In this document: positions 1 to 8,479 of the stretch, piece after piece
How the letters are laid out: every line of letters begins with the position of its first letter
Numbering within the stretch: the stretch's first letter is position 1
Translations under genes and position numbers: made by a program
Notes under the pieces: generated by a model
What the model was told of the DNA's origin: nothing
Database searches by the model: none
Seen by the model: only the letters and a program-made list of their open reading frames with translations
Source of the DNA: Calditrichota bacterium
Lineage (GTDB): Bacteria; Calditrichota; Calditrichia; Calditrichales; J004
DNA: 64,000 bases
NCBI GenBank assembly: GCA_024277115.1
Contig: JAJRVW010000114.1
Coordinates: 1 to 64,000, forward strand
Direction: 5' to 3'

Positions 1-1
1 T

Positions 2-106
2 GGCTACACCGGGCTGGACCATCTTTTAATTGGCTCTACCACTGAGAGGGTTGTACGTGTTGCCGGATGCCCGGTATTAACAGTTGGAAGGCATCGGAAA
101 AGTTAA
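2..106 (+). CDS. Universal stress protein (UspA family), 3' end only
   Basis: The first 34 codons of the window read as the C-terminus of a UspA-type domain, with the nucleotide-binding G-S-T-T-E-R-V segment followed by the closing strand 'GCPVLTVG' and a TAA stop at 104-106. The start lies outside the window, so its length and domain number (one or two Usp domains) cannot be told. Usp proteins are cytoplasmic nucleotide-binding stress proteins. The gene converges with the YceI-like gene, and a shared hairpin separates them. Confidence 0.85.
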   Translation, partial: GYTGLDHLLIGSTTERVVRVAGCPVLTVGRHRKS

Positions 107-159
107 ATGTTTTATAAATAATACATGTTTTTTATTCTTACTCAATTGGGTTCGGTTAT

Positions 160-230
160 AAAAAAGTGTTCAGGCTAGAAGCTCATTAATAAGTGATGCG
201 GGGATTAGTGGGCCTCCTGAACACTTTTTT
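160..230. terminator. Bidirectional terminator between usp and the YceI-like gene
   Basis: AAAAAAGTGTTCAGG at 160-174 is exactly complementary to CCTGAACACTTTTTT at 216-230. This gives a 15 bp stem with A-runs on one side and T-runs on the other around a roughly 41 nt loop. It sits between two converging genes and can serve both as a rho-independent terminator. The loop is longer than usual. Confidence 0.75.
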
Positions 231-799
231 TATATCTCTTTTACAAAAAACGATAATTTGAGCTGCATTACCTCATCAATTTTAAAAATCATTAGTTCGG
301 GGATTTTTATATTGTAGTCAGAGAGCTTTACCTCAAAGCTTGATTCAATCAAATAGCCATCATCCTTTTCAATCATCAGGGCGTTCATTTCAATTTGTTT
401 TTCAACACCATGGATATACATAAAACCTTTACTGATTATTTTTTTTATGGTGTTGGTACTGTCCCGTACATCAATAATTTTTCCGGTGTAGTGGGTATAA
501 GGAAACCGGTCTGTATGGAGATAATCATTGCGCATGTCACGGTCACGTTTGCCATTTCCTGTTTCAACCGTGTTTAGTTCAACTTCAAAATAAATCTCAC
601 TTTTATTGGTTAATTCTTCACCTTCCCAATAGACGTAGCCATCAATATATTTTGTTACACCTTCAAAATCTTCCCACGGTGTCTTAGAAATAAATTTAAC
701 CAGGTTCTCCGCTTCTCTATCAACCACAAATTCCCCGCCAAAGGCAGAAACAGAAAAAATCAGGCAAATTAAAATTATAATGATAAGGTATTTCGGCAT
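230..799 (-). CDS. YceI-like periplasmic lipid-binding protein
   Basis: The 189-residue product begins with a signal peptide (hydrophobic residues about 4-19, cleavage likely after 'SVSAFG'). The rest fits a YceI-like lipocalin-type beta barrel: residues about 24-60 'FVVDREAENLVKFISKT', then the 'D.RN.YL' segment near 89-94, and a final stretch of alternating beta strands. The length is normal for the family. YceI proteins bind isoprenoid-type lipids in the periplasm; the ligand here is unknown. The gene is 10 bp downstream of the unknown gene 810-1262 and could be co-transcribed with it. The stop codon overlaps the end of the bidirectional terminator stem. Confidence 0.8.
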   Translation of the reverse strand: MPKYLIIIILICLIFSVSAFGGEFVVDREAENLVKFISKTPWEDFEGVTKYIDGYVYWEGEELTNKSEIYFEVELNTVETGNGKRDRDMRNDYLHTDRFPYTHYTGKIIDVRDSTNTIKKIISKGFMYIHGVEKQIEMNALMIEKDDGYLIESSFEVKLSDYNIKIPELMIFKIDEVMQLKLSFFVKEI

Positions 800-809
800 C
801 GAGATTTTT

Positions 810-1262
810 TTAGGTAAGATGGTTTATATCGACTTGTTGCGCTTTGTCCACATTCATGTACACAATTTTTAAACTGTTTCCGGGTAAAATATATTTCCAA
901 TCACCTTTTTCATTTCTAATGATGGAGCCCCAAATTTTTCGTTTACGTTTTTCATTAAAAACTTCCCAAAATAGATGGCCAAAATAAGCCATTGAACTTT
1001 GAATATAAAATCCGGGATAGCGGATCCCGGTTTCAAGTTCAATTTTTTTTAAAGGAGTGGGTAGAAAATTGTTTTTGATAAGGCAATTTTTAAAAAGAGG
1101 CGTGAGGTTTTCATTATTAAAAACCAAGTTGTGGACGGAGCGCTTTACGCCATTACCAAGGATAATATCGTTAAATGCATCCTCTATTTCTGAAATATTC
1201 ATATTATAATTGGTACTAAATAATCCGTCGTTATAATGACCTTCGAGGTTACTGCTTTGCAA
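810..1262 (-). CDS. Hypothetical protein, unknown family
   Basis: I do not recognise this product (up to 150 residues). There is no signal peptide, no cysteine-rich motif and no clear membrane segment. The C-terminal half has several aromatic strand-like stretches, including 'GIRYPGFYIQSS' and 'RKRKIWGSIIRN'. The longest frame starts at a TTG inside the hairpin at 1238-1273, which is an unlikely place for initiation. The first ATG, at 1202 (giving about 130 residues), is a plausible alternative, although no good ribosome-binding site precedes either. It lies between the secreted amylase gene and the YceI-like gene on the same strand. Confidence 0.45.
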   Translation of the reverse strand: MQSSNLEGHYNDGLFSTNYNMNISEIEDAFNDIILGNGVKRSVHNLVFNNENLTPLFKNCLIKNNFLPTPLKKIELETGIRYPGFYIQSSMAYFGHLFWEVFNEKRKRKIWGSIIRNEKGDWKYILPGNSLKIVYMNVDKAQQVDINHLT

Positions 1263-1273
1263 CCTCGAAGGTC
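1238..1273. repeat. 13-bp palindromic hairpin downstream of the GH13 gene
   Basis: GACCTTCGAGGTT at 1238-1250 pairs perfectly with AACCTCGAAGGTC at 1261-1273 around a 10 nt loop. It lies 20 bp after the amylase stop codon, where a terminator or a REP-like element would sit. No T-tract follows. Related palindromes occur at 14466-14500 and 58485-58514, so it may belong to a dispersed family. Confidence 0.6.
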
Positions 1274-1292
1274 CCCGATCTAAGAATTGGCA

Positions 1293-4148
1293 CTACTTGA
1301 TTAGAAGCATTTTACGGGTTTTAACAAAGGAACCTGCCTGAAAAGTATAAAAATACGTGCCACTCGAAAGATTGGCGCCATTAAAACCAACCGTGTAGTT
1401 TCCGGGACTTTGCTTCTTATTTACAAGTGTTTTAACACGCCTTCCCTGGATATCAAAAATAGTTATTTGCACAGAGCTTGCAGATGATAAGCTATATTTT
1501 ATGGCTGTTACCGGGTTAAATGGATTTGGATAGTTTTGGCCAAGTTCAAATTTTTGGGGAAGACTTAGGCCAACTTCTTCCAATGCCGTAACAGGATCAT
1601 CTTCCGGGGATTCTAATTTTATGTCTGTATAAATATGAAACTCGCCCGGTGATAAGGCAATCGGGTCTGTTACATTGGCCACATCCAAACTATCACCAGA
1701 GAAATAATCGTACCACATACCCGTGTTATGAAAACTCGGGTTGATTTCTGAAGCGACTACATCAAAATTGCCAACAATCGAAATATTAATATTCCCATCC
1801 GATATTTTTATGCGTTTGTTTTTCCCGGAAACAGCAAGATCGACCGTTGCATTGGCATCACGAAAGGCACTCACATTTTTGCGTAATTTTAAAAGTTCGG
1901 CAAAGGTCTTATACAGATTTTTTCGATCGTTATCCTGAAGATAATTCCATTTAAACGGTTTATTACTAACACGTCCCCCATCATCGATAGAAATCTCATA
2001 ACCCAGTTCCCCACCCATCCACATCATCTTTGGACCAGGCTGGCTAAAGAAGAAAGTTGCAGCCATTTTTATACGCTGCAAAGCTGTGGATAAATCTTTT
2101 ACATTATAACTGCCACTGCTATTACCATAAGTGAGGTTTTTAAACATCAGCCTTTCTTCATCATGGCTTTCCATATAGGTTATAAGATTGGGTTCTGTCC
2201 AGCCCCGCTCTTTATAATATCCCCAGGAAAAATCTGATTTACCGTTTTCATTATAGCCCATAGTGGCCTCATTATAATTATAATTCATGTTACCCCAAAG
2301 CTGGAGACCATAATTAGCTAATTCTTTTTCTTCACTATTGGCAGTTAAATGCTCGATGGTTACATAGGCGTTTGGGTTAACAGCCCAAATTGCATCGGCC
2401 ATACGTTTAAGGATAGAAATCCTTGATGCATCATAAGCGCCGCCATCACCACTTACATTTGTAAAGCCCTTAGTAAAATCAAAGCGGAAACCATCAACCT
2501 TATACTCTGTAAGCCAATACCTAGTGACCCGATCCATCAATTCTTTAACATACATGGATTCATGATTAAAATCGGCGTCCCATTTAAATATAGGGTTAGG
2601 TGACTGTCTGTTAAACCATGGGTTCGGCACCTGCATAAAAATTTCATCAGCACCATAATAATCCAGATAGAGCTGTACAAAAGGGGATTGCCCAGAAGCG
2701 GGGTTAAAAACAAGATCGATCAGGACAGCAATTCCGCGGGCATGGCACGAATCAACAAATGTTTTAAAACTTTCTCGCGTACCGTAATATTTATCCAGGG
2801 CAAAATAGAACGACGGATTGTATCCCCAACTTTCGTTGCCTTCAAACTCGTTTACATGCATTAGCTCGATGGCATTTATCCCAAGATTTTGTAAATAATC
2901 CAACGTATCGATGAGGGTTTTATAATCATGTTTGGCCACAAAATCACGAACAAGAAGCTCATAAATTATTAGCTCGTCTTTTTTGGGTGCAGCATAGTTT
3001 TGGGTTTGCCATTGATATTCTTGTACGCCCGTTTGCAAGATTGCGGTAGGCTTATCTGTTTTTCCTTCCGGATATGGTTTTAATGCAGGATACGTTTCGC
3101 TTGATATCCATTTGTCATTCCACGGGTCTAATACTTTTTCGGTGTACGGATCGGCAATACGTAGTTCACCATCCACCAGATATTGAAAAGCATATTCCAC
3201 CTGTGCGGTTAGTGTATCAAGCTGGATCCACCAGTAAATATTATCTCCATCGATCTGGTCTTTTTTCATCATGTATTTTTCATCAACAAACCAGTCATTA
3301 AAATCCCCTAAAACAAATACACTTTTCTTATAAGGTGCAAAAAGTGATAAAATTACTGTATTGTCATCGATGTAATTAATCCCATTTACAATCCCAGCTG
3401 GGCGCGCTTCCTGTATCGCATCCGGAGTAACCATCACTGCAAATTCGAGAGAATCTTTTATGCCACTTGTATCCGTACCTACAATTTTAAAAATTTGCAT
3501 ACCGGAATCGGAAAAAGGCAAATATGTGTATTCAAGTGTATCCTTTTCTGTACTGGCTAATAGTACGTTGTTTTGGTATAAATCATGAAAAGCAATTTGT
3601 GTGCCTAATGTGGCAGCAATAGAACGTATTGCGAGCGGATTTGTAGTAAAAACGGGGGAACGACGAGAATCCCCCAAAGAGAGGTTTAGAATGGGTTCGT
3701 TCAGAGTCATTGTTAGGCCAGGCTCAAAGAGATCTAAAAAAATATCTGCCCCACCAACCGCACGGCCTGTAACAGAGCCATCTGAATTGCGAAACACAAA
3801 ACTTAGCTGGGTAATTTTTTTACCTGTGGGAACGGCGTAATATTGATACGGGTTACCAATTACCAGCTCCCATAAATCAGTCCCAACTTTAACAAGTTTT
3901 GCTTTATTAAGGTTTACAGGCCAATCGGCGATGACATATTTCCAAGTGCCTTCACCTTCAATTGTTACGCCTGTGTGGGCATAAACGTCGCTGCCATTAT
4001 AACCTTTTAATCCGGCATCCCCTTCTGCCGCATTGAAAACAACCACGATGCTGTCGTTGCGTGTTGCAAAAGGTGGTTCTGTTGTAATAACCTGAGAAAA
4101 GGCTGATGTAAAAAATAGAAACAGTGTTAAAAAATAAAAAGTGCGCAT
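1293..4148 (-). CDS. Secreted GH13 alpha-amylase-family glycosidase with type IX sorting domain
   Basis: The 951-residue protein has a signal peptide (residues 1-18, ending 'SAFSQ'), N-terminal beta-sandwich domains, a CBM48-like region (about 255-345, 'FVLGDFNDW'), and a GH13 TIM barrel. Visible GH13 motifs are region I 'VLIDLVFNP' (about 479), region II 'GFRFDF' with the nucleophile Asp (about 553), region III 'VTIEHL' with the acid Glu (about 598) and region IV 'ESHDEE' (about 663). Region I ends N-P rather than the usual N-H. The C-terminus carries 'GQNYPNPFNP' and a FlgD-like domain ending in 'KMLLIK', typical of type IX-style sorting signals, so the enzyme is probably exported to the cell surface or medium. 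It should cleave alpha-glucans; exact specificity is not readable. Upstream of the ATG is a GTTACTAA half-site also seen near the second GH13 gene. Confidence 0.9.
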   Translation of the reverse strand: MRTFYFLTLFLFFTSAFSQVITTEPPFATRNDSIVVVFNAAEGDAGLKGYNGSDVYAHTGVTIEGEGTWKYVIADWPVNLNKAKLVKVGTDLWELVIGNPYQYYAVPTGKKITQLSFVFRNSDGSVTGRAVGGADIFLDLFEPGLTMTLNEPILNLSLGDSRRSPVFTTNPLAIRSIAATLGTQIAFHDLYQNNVLLASTEKDTLEYTYLPFSDSGMQIFKIVGTDTSGIKDSLEFAVMVTPDAIQEARPAGIVNGINYIDDNTVILSLFAPYKKSVFVLGDFNDWFVDEKYMMKKDQIDGDNIYWWIQLDTLTAQVEYAFQYLVDGELRIADPYTEKVLDPWNDKWISSETYPALKPYPEGKTDKPTAILQTGVQEYQWQTQNYAAPKKDELIIYELLVRDFVAKHDYKTLIDTLDYLQNLGINAIELMHVNEFEGNESWGYNPSFYFALDKYYGTRESFKTFVDSCHARGIAVLIDLVFNPASGQSPFVQLYLDYYGADEIFMQVPNPWFNRQSPNPIFKWDADFNHESMYVKELMDRVTRYWLTEYKVDGFRFDFTKGFTNVSGDGGAYDASRISILKRMADAIWAVNPNAYVTIEHLTANSEEKELANYGLQLWGNMNYNYNEATMGYNENGKSDFSWGYYKERGWTEPNLITYMESHDEERLMFKNLTYGNSSGSYNVKDLSTALQRIKMAATFFFSQPGPKMMWMGGELGYEISIDDGGRVSNKPFKWNYLQDNDRKNLYKTFAELLKLRKNVSAFRDANATVDLAVSGKNKRIKISDGNINISIVGNFDVVASEINPSFHNTGMWYDYFSGDSLDVANVTDPIALSPGEFHIYTDIKLESPEDDPVTALEEVGLSLPQKFELGQNYPNPFNPVTAIKYSLSSASSVQITIFDIQGRRVKTLVNKKQSPGNYTVGFNGANLSSGTYFYTFQAGSFVKTRKMLLIK

Positions 4149-4299
4149 TTATATTCCTTTTTGATTAATACTATTCACTCTGTTTAGAGTTACTAATTAA
4201 CATAAAGAGAAAATAGTAAATTGAAATGGCCAGCGCAAATAGTTATATCACACATTTAATATTAGCGACGGAGAGCTTTGGTTTCAGTTATTAAAGATT

Positions 4300-4572
4300 T
4301 TATTTTCTTAGTTTACTAAGGATGGATTGGATTGTTTCCGGTTTTGGGATTCCCATAATCCTGTTTTCCGGGTCATCATCAAAAACAATTGTAGGAACAG
4401 AATGAATATGCCATTTTTCACCGAGCTTTTTTCCGGTTTCCCCGGCCAAGCTCATAATTTCAAAATCAATGTCATTTTCTTCTTTTTCAAGACGTTGCAT
4501 GCGGCGGATGGATTCCCCACAACCAACACAGGTGGGATGTGTAAACAAAACTATGTGTATTTTATGGCTCAT
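4300..4572 (-). CDS. Thioredoxin-fold protein paired with LbpA (copy 2)
   Basis: This 90-residue cytoplasmic protein has a thioredoxin/glutaredoxin-like layout: strand 'IHIVLFTHP', active site C-V-G-C at residues 16-19, and a cis-proline region 'HSVPTIV' near 58-64. Its ATG overlaps the stop of the LbpA gene upstream (ATGA), so the two are translationally coupled. A paralogue with the same pairing lies at 22506-22778. A dithiol-disulfide role on the lipoyl group or the C-terminal CxxC of LbpA is a reasonable inference but is unproven. It is the last gene of the sHdr/lipoate block. Confidence 0.8.
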   Translation of the reverse strand: MSHKIHIVLFTHPTCVGCGESIRRMQRLEKEENDIDFEIMSLAGETGKKLGEKWHIHSVPTIVFDDDPENRIMGIPKPETIQSILSKLRK

Positions 4573-5057
4573 ACTTCAAACCCGAGGCAGTGGACACAAT
4601 CGGCCAATCCCCACGTATCAAAGTTTTTTTCATATTCTTTTGCAGCATCATTGCCGGGTAAAAAATGATCCGTGACTTTGGTTTCATCTTCGGGCTGAAT
4701 GCGTACAATCCAGCCTTTTGTATAAGGATATTGGTTGATGGCATAAGCATTTTCCAGAAGTTCCTCATTAAAATCTACAATTGTTGTCGCAAAAGGTACA
4801 CGGATTATACCCAACCACTTTGCAGCTTCCAACATGGCCACAGGTTTGTTCGCTTTACGTTTAGCACCCCGTTTCCAGGGTTTAAAATGAAGCACTTTCC
4901 CACCGGCCGTTTGTGCCATATCCGTTAAACCAATCGTCCAAGTTCCGTCTTTTTCGTCACGCAACCAAAAATGATTTTTAATATCGTAAAATAATTCGTG
5001 GGGAATAATACAATTCCGGATATTGGAATGCGGTCTGTCTATTTTGGGGCCAAACAT
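4569..5057 (-). CDS. lbpA: Lipoate-binding protein, GcvH-like (LbpA copy 3) with C-x-H-C tail
   Basis: The 162-residue protein has a GcvH/LbpA lipoyl domain with the modifiable lysine K80 in 'LEAAKWLG'. No glycine-cleavage genes are nearby. The neighbours are lipoate ligases, LipS-type radical SAM enzymes and sHdr genes, so it is a sulfur-metabolism LbpA rather than a true GcvH. In sHdr systems LbpA is thought to carry sulfur intermediates on lipoate. It shares with the copy at 22778-23239 an N-terminal 'NC-x-x-P' cysteine (C16) and a C-terminal 'DCVHCLGFE' tail (C154, C157), both absent from the third copy at 10586-11026. The two resemble each other more than either resembles the third. Confidence 0.85.
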   Translation of the reverse strand: MFGPKIDRPHSNIRNCIIPHELFYDIKNHFWLRDEKDGTWTIGLTDMAQTAGGKVLHFKPWKRGAKRKANKPVAMLEAAKWLGIIRVPFATTIVDFNEELLENAYAINQYPYTKGWIVRIQPEDETKVTDHFLPGNDAAKEYEKNFDTWGLADCVHCLGFEV

Positions 5058-5082
5058 AATTTATATCTTTTTTAAGGATTAT

Positions 5083-6177
5083 TTAGATAGGTAAAGCGAC
5101 TTCCCTTTTTAGCCGCGCATGAATTTCTGCAATGTTTTTAGAACCCTTATCAAAATCGATGAGACGGTTGATCAGATAAAACATATACATAGTTGTCAGC
5201 CAGTTTGTAAATTCCTGTTTAGTTCCCAGGTGTTTTTTTAGGTTTAACATAACCCAGGAAAAATGTTGCCAAACATCAAAGCAGGATGAACAGTCACGAT
5301 CGATTCCCGTGCAGCAACGGCGGGTTGTTTGTAAATCTGCATTATAAGCGCGGAAGTCCGGGCTAAAGGGATTGCCATTTTTCATCCGGTCAAAATTTAC
5401 GGGATTATTAGTGCTAAAGCTACTACAAACATCATAGCCCCATTTTTGATCATAAAGCCAGCCTGTGGATACTATTTCACTTAAATACGAAGTCATAAAA
5501 ATCTTGTCGGGAAAACGTTCAATCACTTTTTCTATCGCTTTGCGGGTTTGTTCAAATCCCCGACGATGGTCCATTTCATTGCCAAGCGTTTCAAGGTCAC
5601 CATAGAAATTAAACAGGACATGGTTGCCATTGGCCACACACTCTTCTACAACCGGTTCGATTTGATCGGCATAACCGGGAATGGCCGTAAAATACCAAAA
5701 TGCACGTGGGTCATTTTTATAGTTTTTTAATGCCTGGGAAAAAATATCAAGTTTACCATTACCACGCATCTTGCTGTCGGTTTCCCTGTTGCCCCAAACG
5801 GAAACGCCAATTGATAGGTTTTCTTCCAAGCCTTCCATTGGGATTTTTTTTAACCCGTTTGTCGAAACGCTGGCCTTAAAATTTTTTACAATCTTACGCA
5901 TCCGGTCTGGCTTTAAGCTGGGTTCGCCGCCTACAATTGTTATAAAATTTGTACCCCGCTTTTTCTCGTTTTCTAAAAACAGGTCAAAAGTTTCTTCATC
6001 CGCTGTTGGGTGGCCCACATCCATATTGTCATTAAAATAATAACAACCTGTGCAACGAATATTACACGTATGGGTTAGGTCTATGGAAATAGATTGGATT
6101 TTTCCCGCGGAGCGTACTTCGGAATAGAGTTGCTTAAGGAAGGGATCAGATAAATATTCTTTTAATTTATTGGCCAT
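5083..6177 (-). CDS. Radical SAM protein with C-terminal cysteine cluster, role unassigned
   Basis: The 364-residue protein has the radical SAM motif C38-x3-C42-x2-C45 ('TCNIRCTGC'), the 'GGEP' SAM-contact motif ('IVGGEPSL', near residue 80) and a TIM-barrel-like core. Near residue 288 there is a Cys-rich stretch, 'RRCCTGIDRDCSSC', which could bind an auxiliary Fe-S cluster. It lies between LbpA copy 3 (26 bp downstream) and a lipoate ligase (14 bp upstream). It is clearly different from the two LipS-type enzymes further upstream and is not a canonical LipA. Its reaction is unknown. Given the context, modification of LbpA, of lipoate or of a sulfur carrier is possible. Confidence 0.8.
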   Translation of the reverse strand: MANKLKEYLSDPFLKQLYSEVRSAGKIQSISIDLTHTCNIRCTGCYYFNDNMDVGHPTADEETFDLFLENEKKRGTNFITIVGGEPSLKPDRMRKIVKNFKASVSTNGLKKIPMEGLEENLSIGVSVWGNRETDSKMRGNGKLDIFSQALKNYKNDPRAFWYFTAIPGYADQIEPVVEECVANGNHVLFNFYGDLETLGNEMDHRRGFEQTRKAIEKVIERFPDKIFMTSYLSEIVSTGWLYDQKWGYDVCSSFSTNNPVNFDRMKNGNPFSPDFRAYNADLQTTRRCCTGIDRDCSSCFDVWQHFSWVMLNLKKHLGTKQEFTNWLTTMYMFYLINRLIDFDKGSKNIAEIHARLKREVALPI

Positions 6178-6190
6178 ATTAAAAATTTTC

Positions 6191-7186
6191 TTAGTTGTCT
6201 TTTAAAACCGTTGAACTTCCTGAATTTAAAATATGTTCTATTTCTTCAATAGTAATACCGATAATAGTTTTTTCTATTTCAACTGCACCTTCAACCTTGA
6301 CACGGGTAATTACATCATTATCCGTACGAAAACTTACATTGATCTTTTTATTTTTAAAGAACATTTTCTTGTTATGAATAAATACATCCGCAGATATTTT
6401 TAAAGGACGCGGCTGGACAGGAATATCCGTATTTCCATCATTTAAAAATATTTTATCCGTCAGCACCTGTGCCGTTTTTTGAGACGCCATTATTTCCTTT
6501 TGCGATAAACTCCCGCTAACAATCGGGCGATTAAAATATTTTGGAAACAACTCAATCAGTTTATCTGAGACAGCCCGCATCCGTAAATTTGGGGCACATT
6601 GTTTTAAAGTATAAACCCGCTCTTTAACCGCATCTTTTGCCAATTCCCTGAAGCCCGGCCAAGGGGCTTTCCAAACAGTGCTCATCGCTTCAAAATCAAA
6701 ATCAAACAGAAAATTACCGACCACAACCGCAGCATCATTTATACGCCCACCGCCAATTCCGGCAACCCTTTTTCCGTTTACTTCTATTTCATTCACGGCG
6801 CGCAGGTTACAATCTAAACCACAACTTTTTAGTGTTTCTACCGGGGCGGCAAGCATTGTTTTGTAAGCCTTTTCCAAAGCAACCGGAACGCGGGAATGGT
6901 GAAATATAAACTGATAAAACAATTGGTTTTCATCAAGATAGGTTGCCCCACCGCCAATCCGGCGGCGATAAACAGGCAAATTTAATAGCTCAACATTTTT
7001 TCGATCAAAAATAGAATCGAACGGCTGAAAATAACCAAGGCATAAATAAGGTGAATCGGGTTGGCAAATTATAATCGTATCCGGGCTTTCGTCCGTCATT
7101 TCTTCGGCCAGGGCGTGATAGACAGCCTGCGTTTTCCAGGATTCGGTTTTTCCCAAATTTATTAGACGAATCGGTTTTTTCATCAC
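6191..7186 (-). CDS. Lipoate:protein ligase (sLplA-like)
   Basis: The 331-residue protein has a BPL/LplA fold with the lipoate-binding 'RRRIGGG' loop (residues 74-80) and the catalytic lysine K139 in 'NEIEVNGKRVAG'. It should attach lipoate or octanoate to LbpA proteins using ATP. A C-terminal accessory region (about 250-331) resembles the small LplA-C type domain. It is 23 bp downstream of the LipS-type gene at 7210-8325 and 14 bp upstream of the third radical SAM gene. The locus also encodes an active-looking paralogue (9459-10586) and a degenerate one (23675-24433), so this copy may be specific for one of the three LbpA proteins. Confidence 0.85.
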   Translation of the reverse strand: MMKKPIRLINLGKTESWKTQAVYHALAEEMTDESPDTIIICQPDSPYLCLGYFQPFDSIFDRKNVELLNLPVYRRRIGGGATYLDENQLFYQFIFHHSRVPVALEKAYKTMLAAPVETLKSCGLDCNLRAVNEIEVNGKRVAGIGGGRINDAAVVVGNFLFDFDFEAMSTVWKAPWPGFRELAKDAVKERVYTLKQCAPNLRMRAVSDKLIELFPKYFNRPIVSGSLSQKEIMASQKTAQVLTDKIFLNDGNTDIPVQPRPLKISADVFIHNKKMFFKNKKINVSFRTDNDVITRVKVEGAVEIEKTIIGITIEEIEHILNSGSSTVLKDN

Positions 7187-7209
7187 CTTTAACTAATTAT
7201 TTCCGGCTT

Positions 7210-8325
7210 TCAGGAAATTTGCCCTACATTATTTTTAGGGGCCACTTCGTTTAAGCGCATTTGTGAATCAATAACGCGCAAATCGTTTTCATTTGGCGGG
7301 AATGGATAATCACGAAACTCTTCACCGGGACGGTACGACCCATAAGGCCGGTTACAACTCATTACACCATGCCTGTCCGGGCAGCCATCTGTCATAAATG
7401 CAACGCCACGCCCGACTGCCGTTTCCAATATTTTTTGGTCCACATTTATCCTGGAAATCAAACCATTTTCATTAAACTCGATAGCCGATTTATCTACATC
7501 CATATGCTCGATTAAATATTTTACCAGCTGGATGTGGCGATGGCGATCAATGGGCTGGCGCTCTTCATGCTGCATGACCGTGCCTTCTTCGGGATTAAAG
7601 GAGAAAAGATAGCAGGCAATTTTTTTCTCATGCAGTTCAGCAAAAAGGTCCACAAGCTCGCGATCTGTTTCGCCCAGCCCGACTACAGTATGGCAGTTCA
7701 CGTTCATCGGGCCGTATAATTCCCGGGCGCGATTGATAATCTTCCAATGGCCTTCCCAGTTATGCGGCCCTTTTGCCCCTTTGCCGCGGGTTTCATAAAA
7801 AACTTCTTCCGCTGCGCCATCCAAACCAACACCGATAATATCCACACCTTCAATTTTTAACTGGAGCAAAACCTCTTCGGTCATTGTTGTTGCATTTATG
7901 AGTGCAGAAATCGGAACGGAAGGCGCCGCTTTATGAATGATACGGGTCATCTCAAGCAGGTCTTCATTATTACGCGGGTCCTGAACCTGCGAAATACAAA
8001 CACGCCCTACTTCACTCCGCGCTTCTTTCTCGGCAATCTTTTCGGCAACAAGTTCTGTTTTAAATAATGGCCAATCCACACGGATAAATGAGTTTTCCTC
8101 AGCAACACCGGGCCTTTCGCGTGCCAGGCCACAATAACTGCAATTTGCATAGCACCCTTCAGGATAGTTCTGCAAGAGGTTGATGCAACCGCAACCACAA
8201 CCGCGCATAAGCTGGCCGGGTTTTAAACCAAGCTCAATTGCTGCTGCCATACTAATCCGAACATATTCCGGGCTAAGTTGAAAAGCTTCGGCTTGCTCTG
8301 CCATGGATAGTTTTACTTTGGACAT
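7210..8325 (-). CDS. LipS-type lipoyl synthase subunit, radical SAM (biotin-synthase-like)
   Basis: The 371-residue radical SAM enzyme has C58-x3-C62-x2-C65 ('GCYANCSYC'), preceded by a compact C43-x-C45-x-C47 motif and followed near the C-terminus by 'DGCPDRHGVMSCN'. The extra cysteines could hold an auxiliary cluster acting as sulfur donor. The overall form is biotin-synthase-like. Together with the neighbouring 328-residue radical SAM enzyme and lipoate ligases it matches the two-protein LipS1/LipS2 lipoyl synthase described for archaea and sHdr-containing bacteria, in which the pair replaces LipA. I cannot tell LipS1 from LipS2 by eye. A 154 bp gap without a gene separates it from the partner upstream. 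Confidence 0.8.
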   Translation of the reverse strand: MSKVKLSMAEQAEAFQLSPEYVRISMAAAIELGLKPGQLMRGCGCGCINLLQNYPEGCYANCSYCGLARERPGVAEENSFIRVDWPLFKTELVAEKIAEKEARSEVGRVCISQVQDPRNNEDLLEMTRIIHKAAPSVPISALINATTMTEEVLLQLKIEGVDIIGVGLDGAAEEVFYETRGKGAKGPHNWEGHWKIINRARELYGPMNVNCHTVVGLGETDRELVDLFAELHEKKIACYLFSFNPEEGTVMQHEERQPIDRHRHIQLVKYLIEHMDVDKSAIEFNENGLISRINVDQKILETAVGRGVAFMTDGCPDRHGVMSCNRPYGSYRPGEEFRDYPFPPNENDLRVIDSQMRLNEVAPKNNVGQIS

Positions 8326-8479
8326 TCACTTTCTCCGTTTTATTCTTTTATTATTCTTAAACAGATTTATTGCTTGTTGTCAATCTCCCGATAGAGAACG
8401 GACTTACATGGAAACTGTGTTTCCAAAAACTGAGACTTAAGATAGAGACAACAGATTGATCTCAATTTTCAATTATCAA

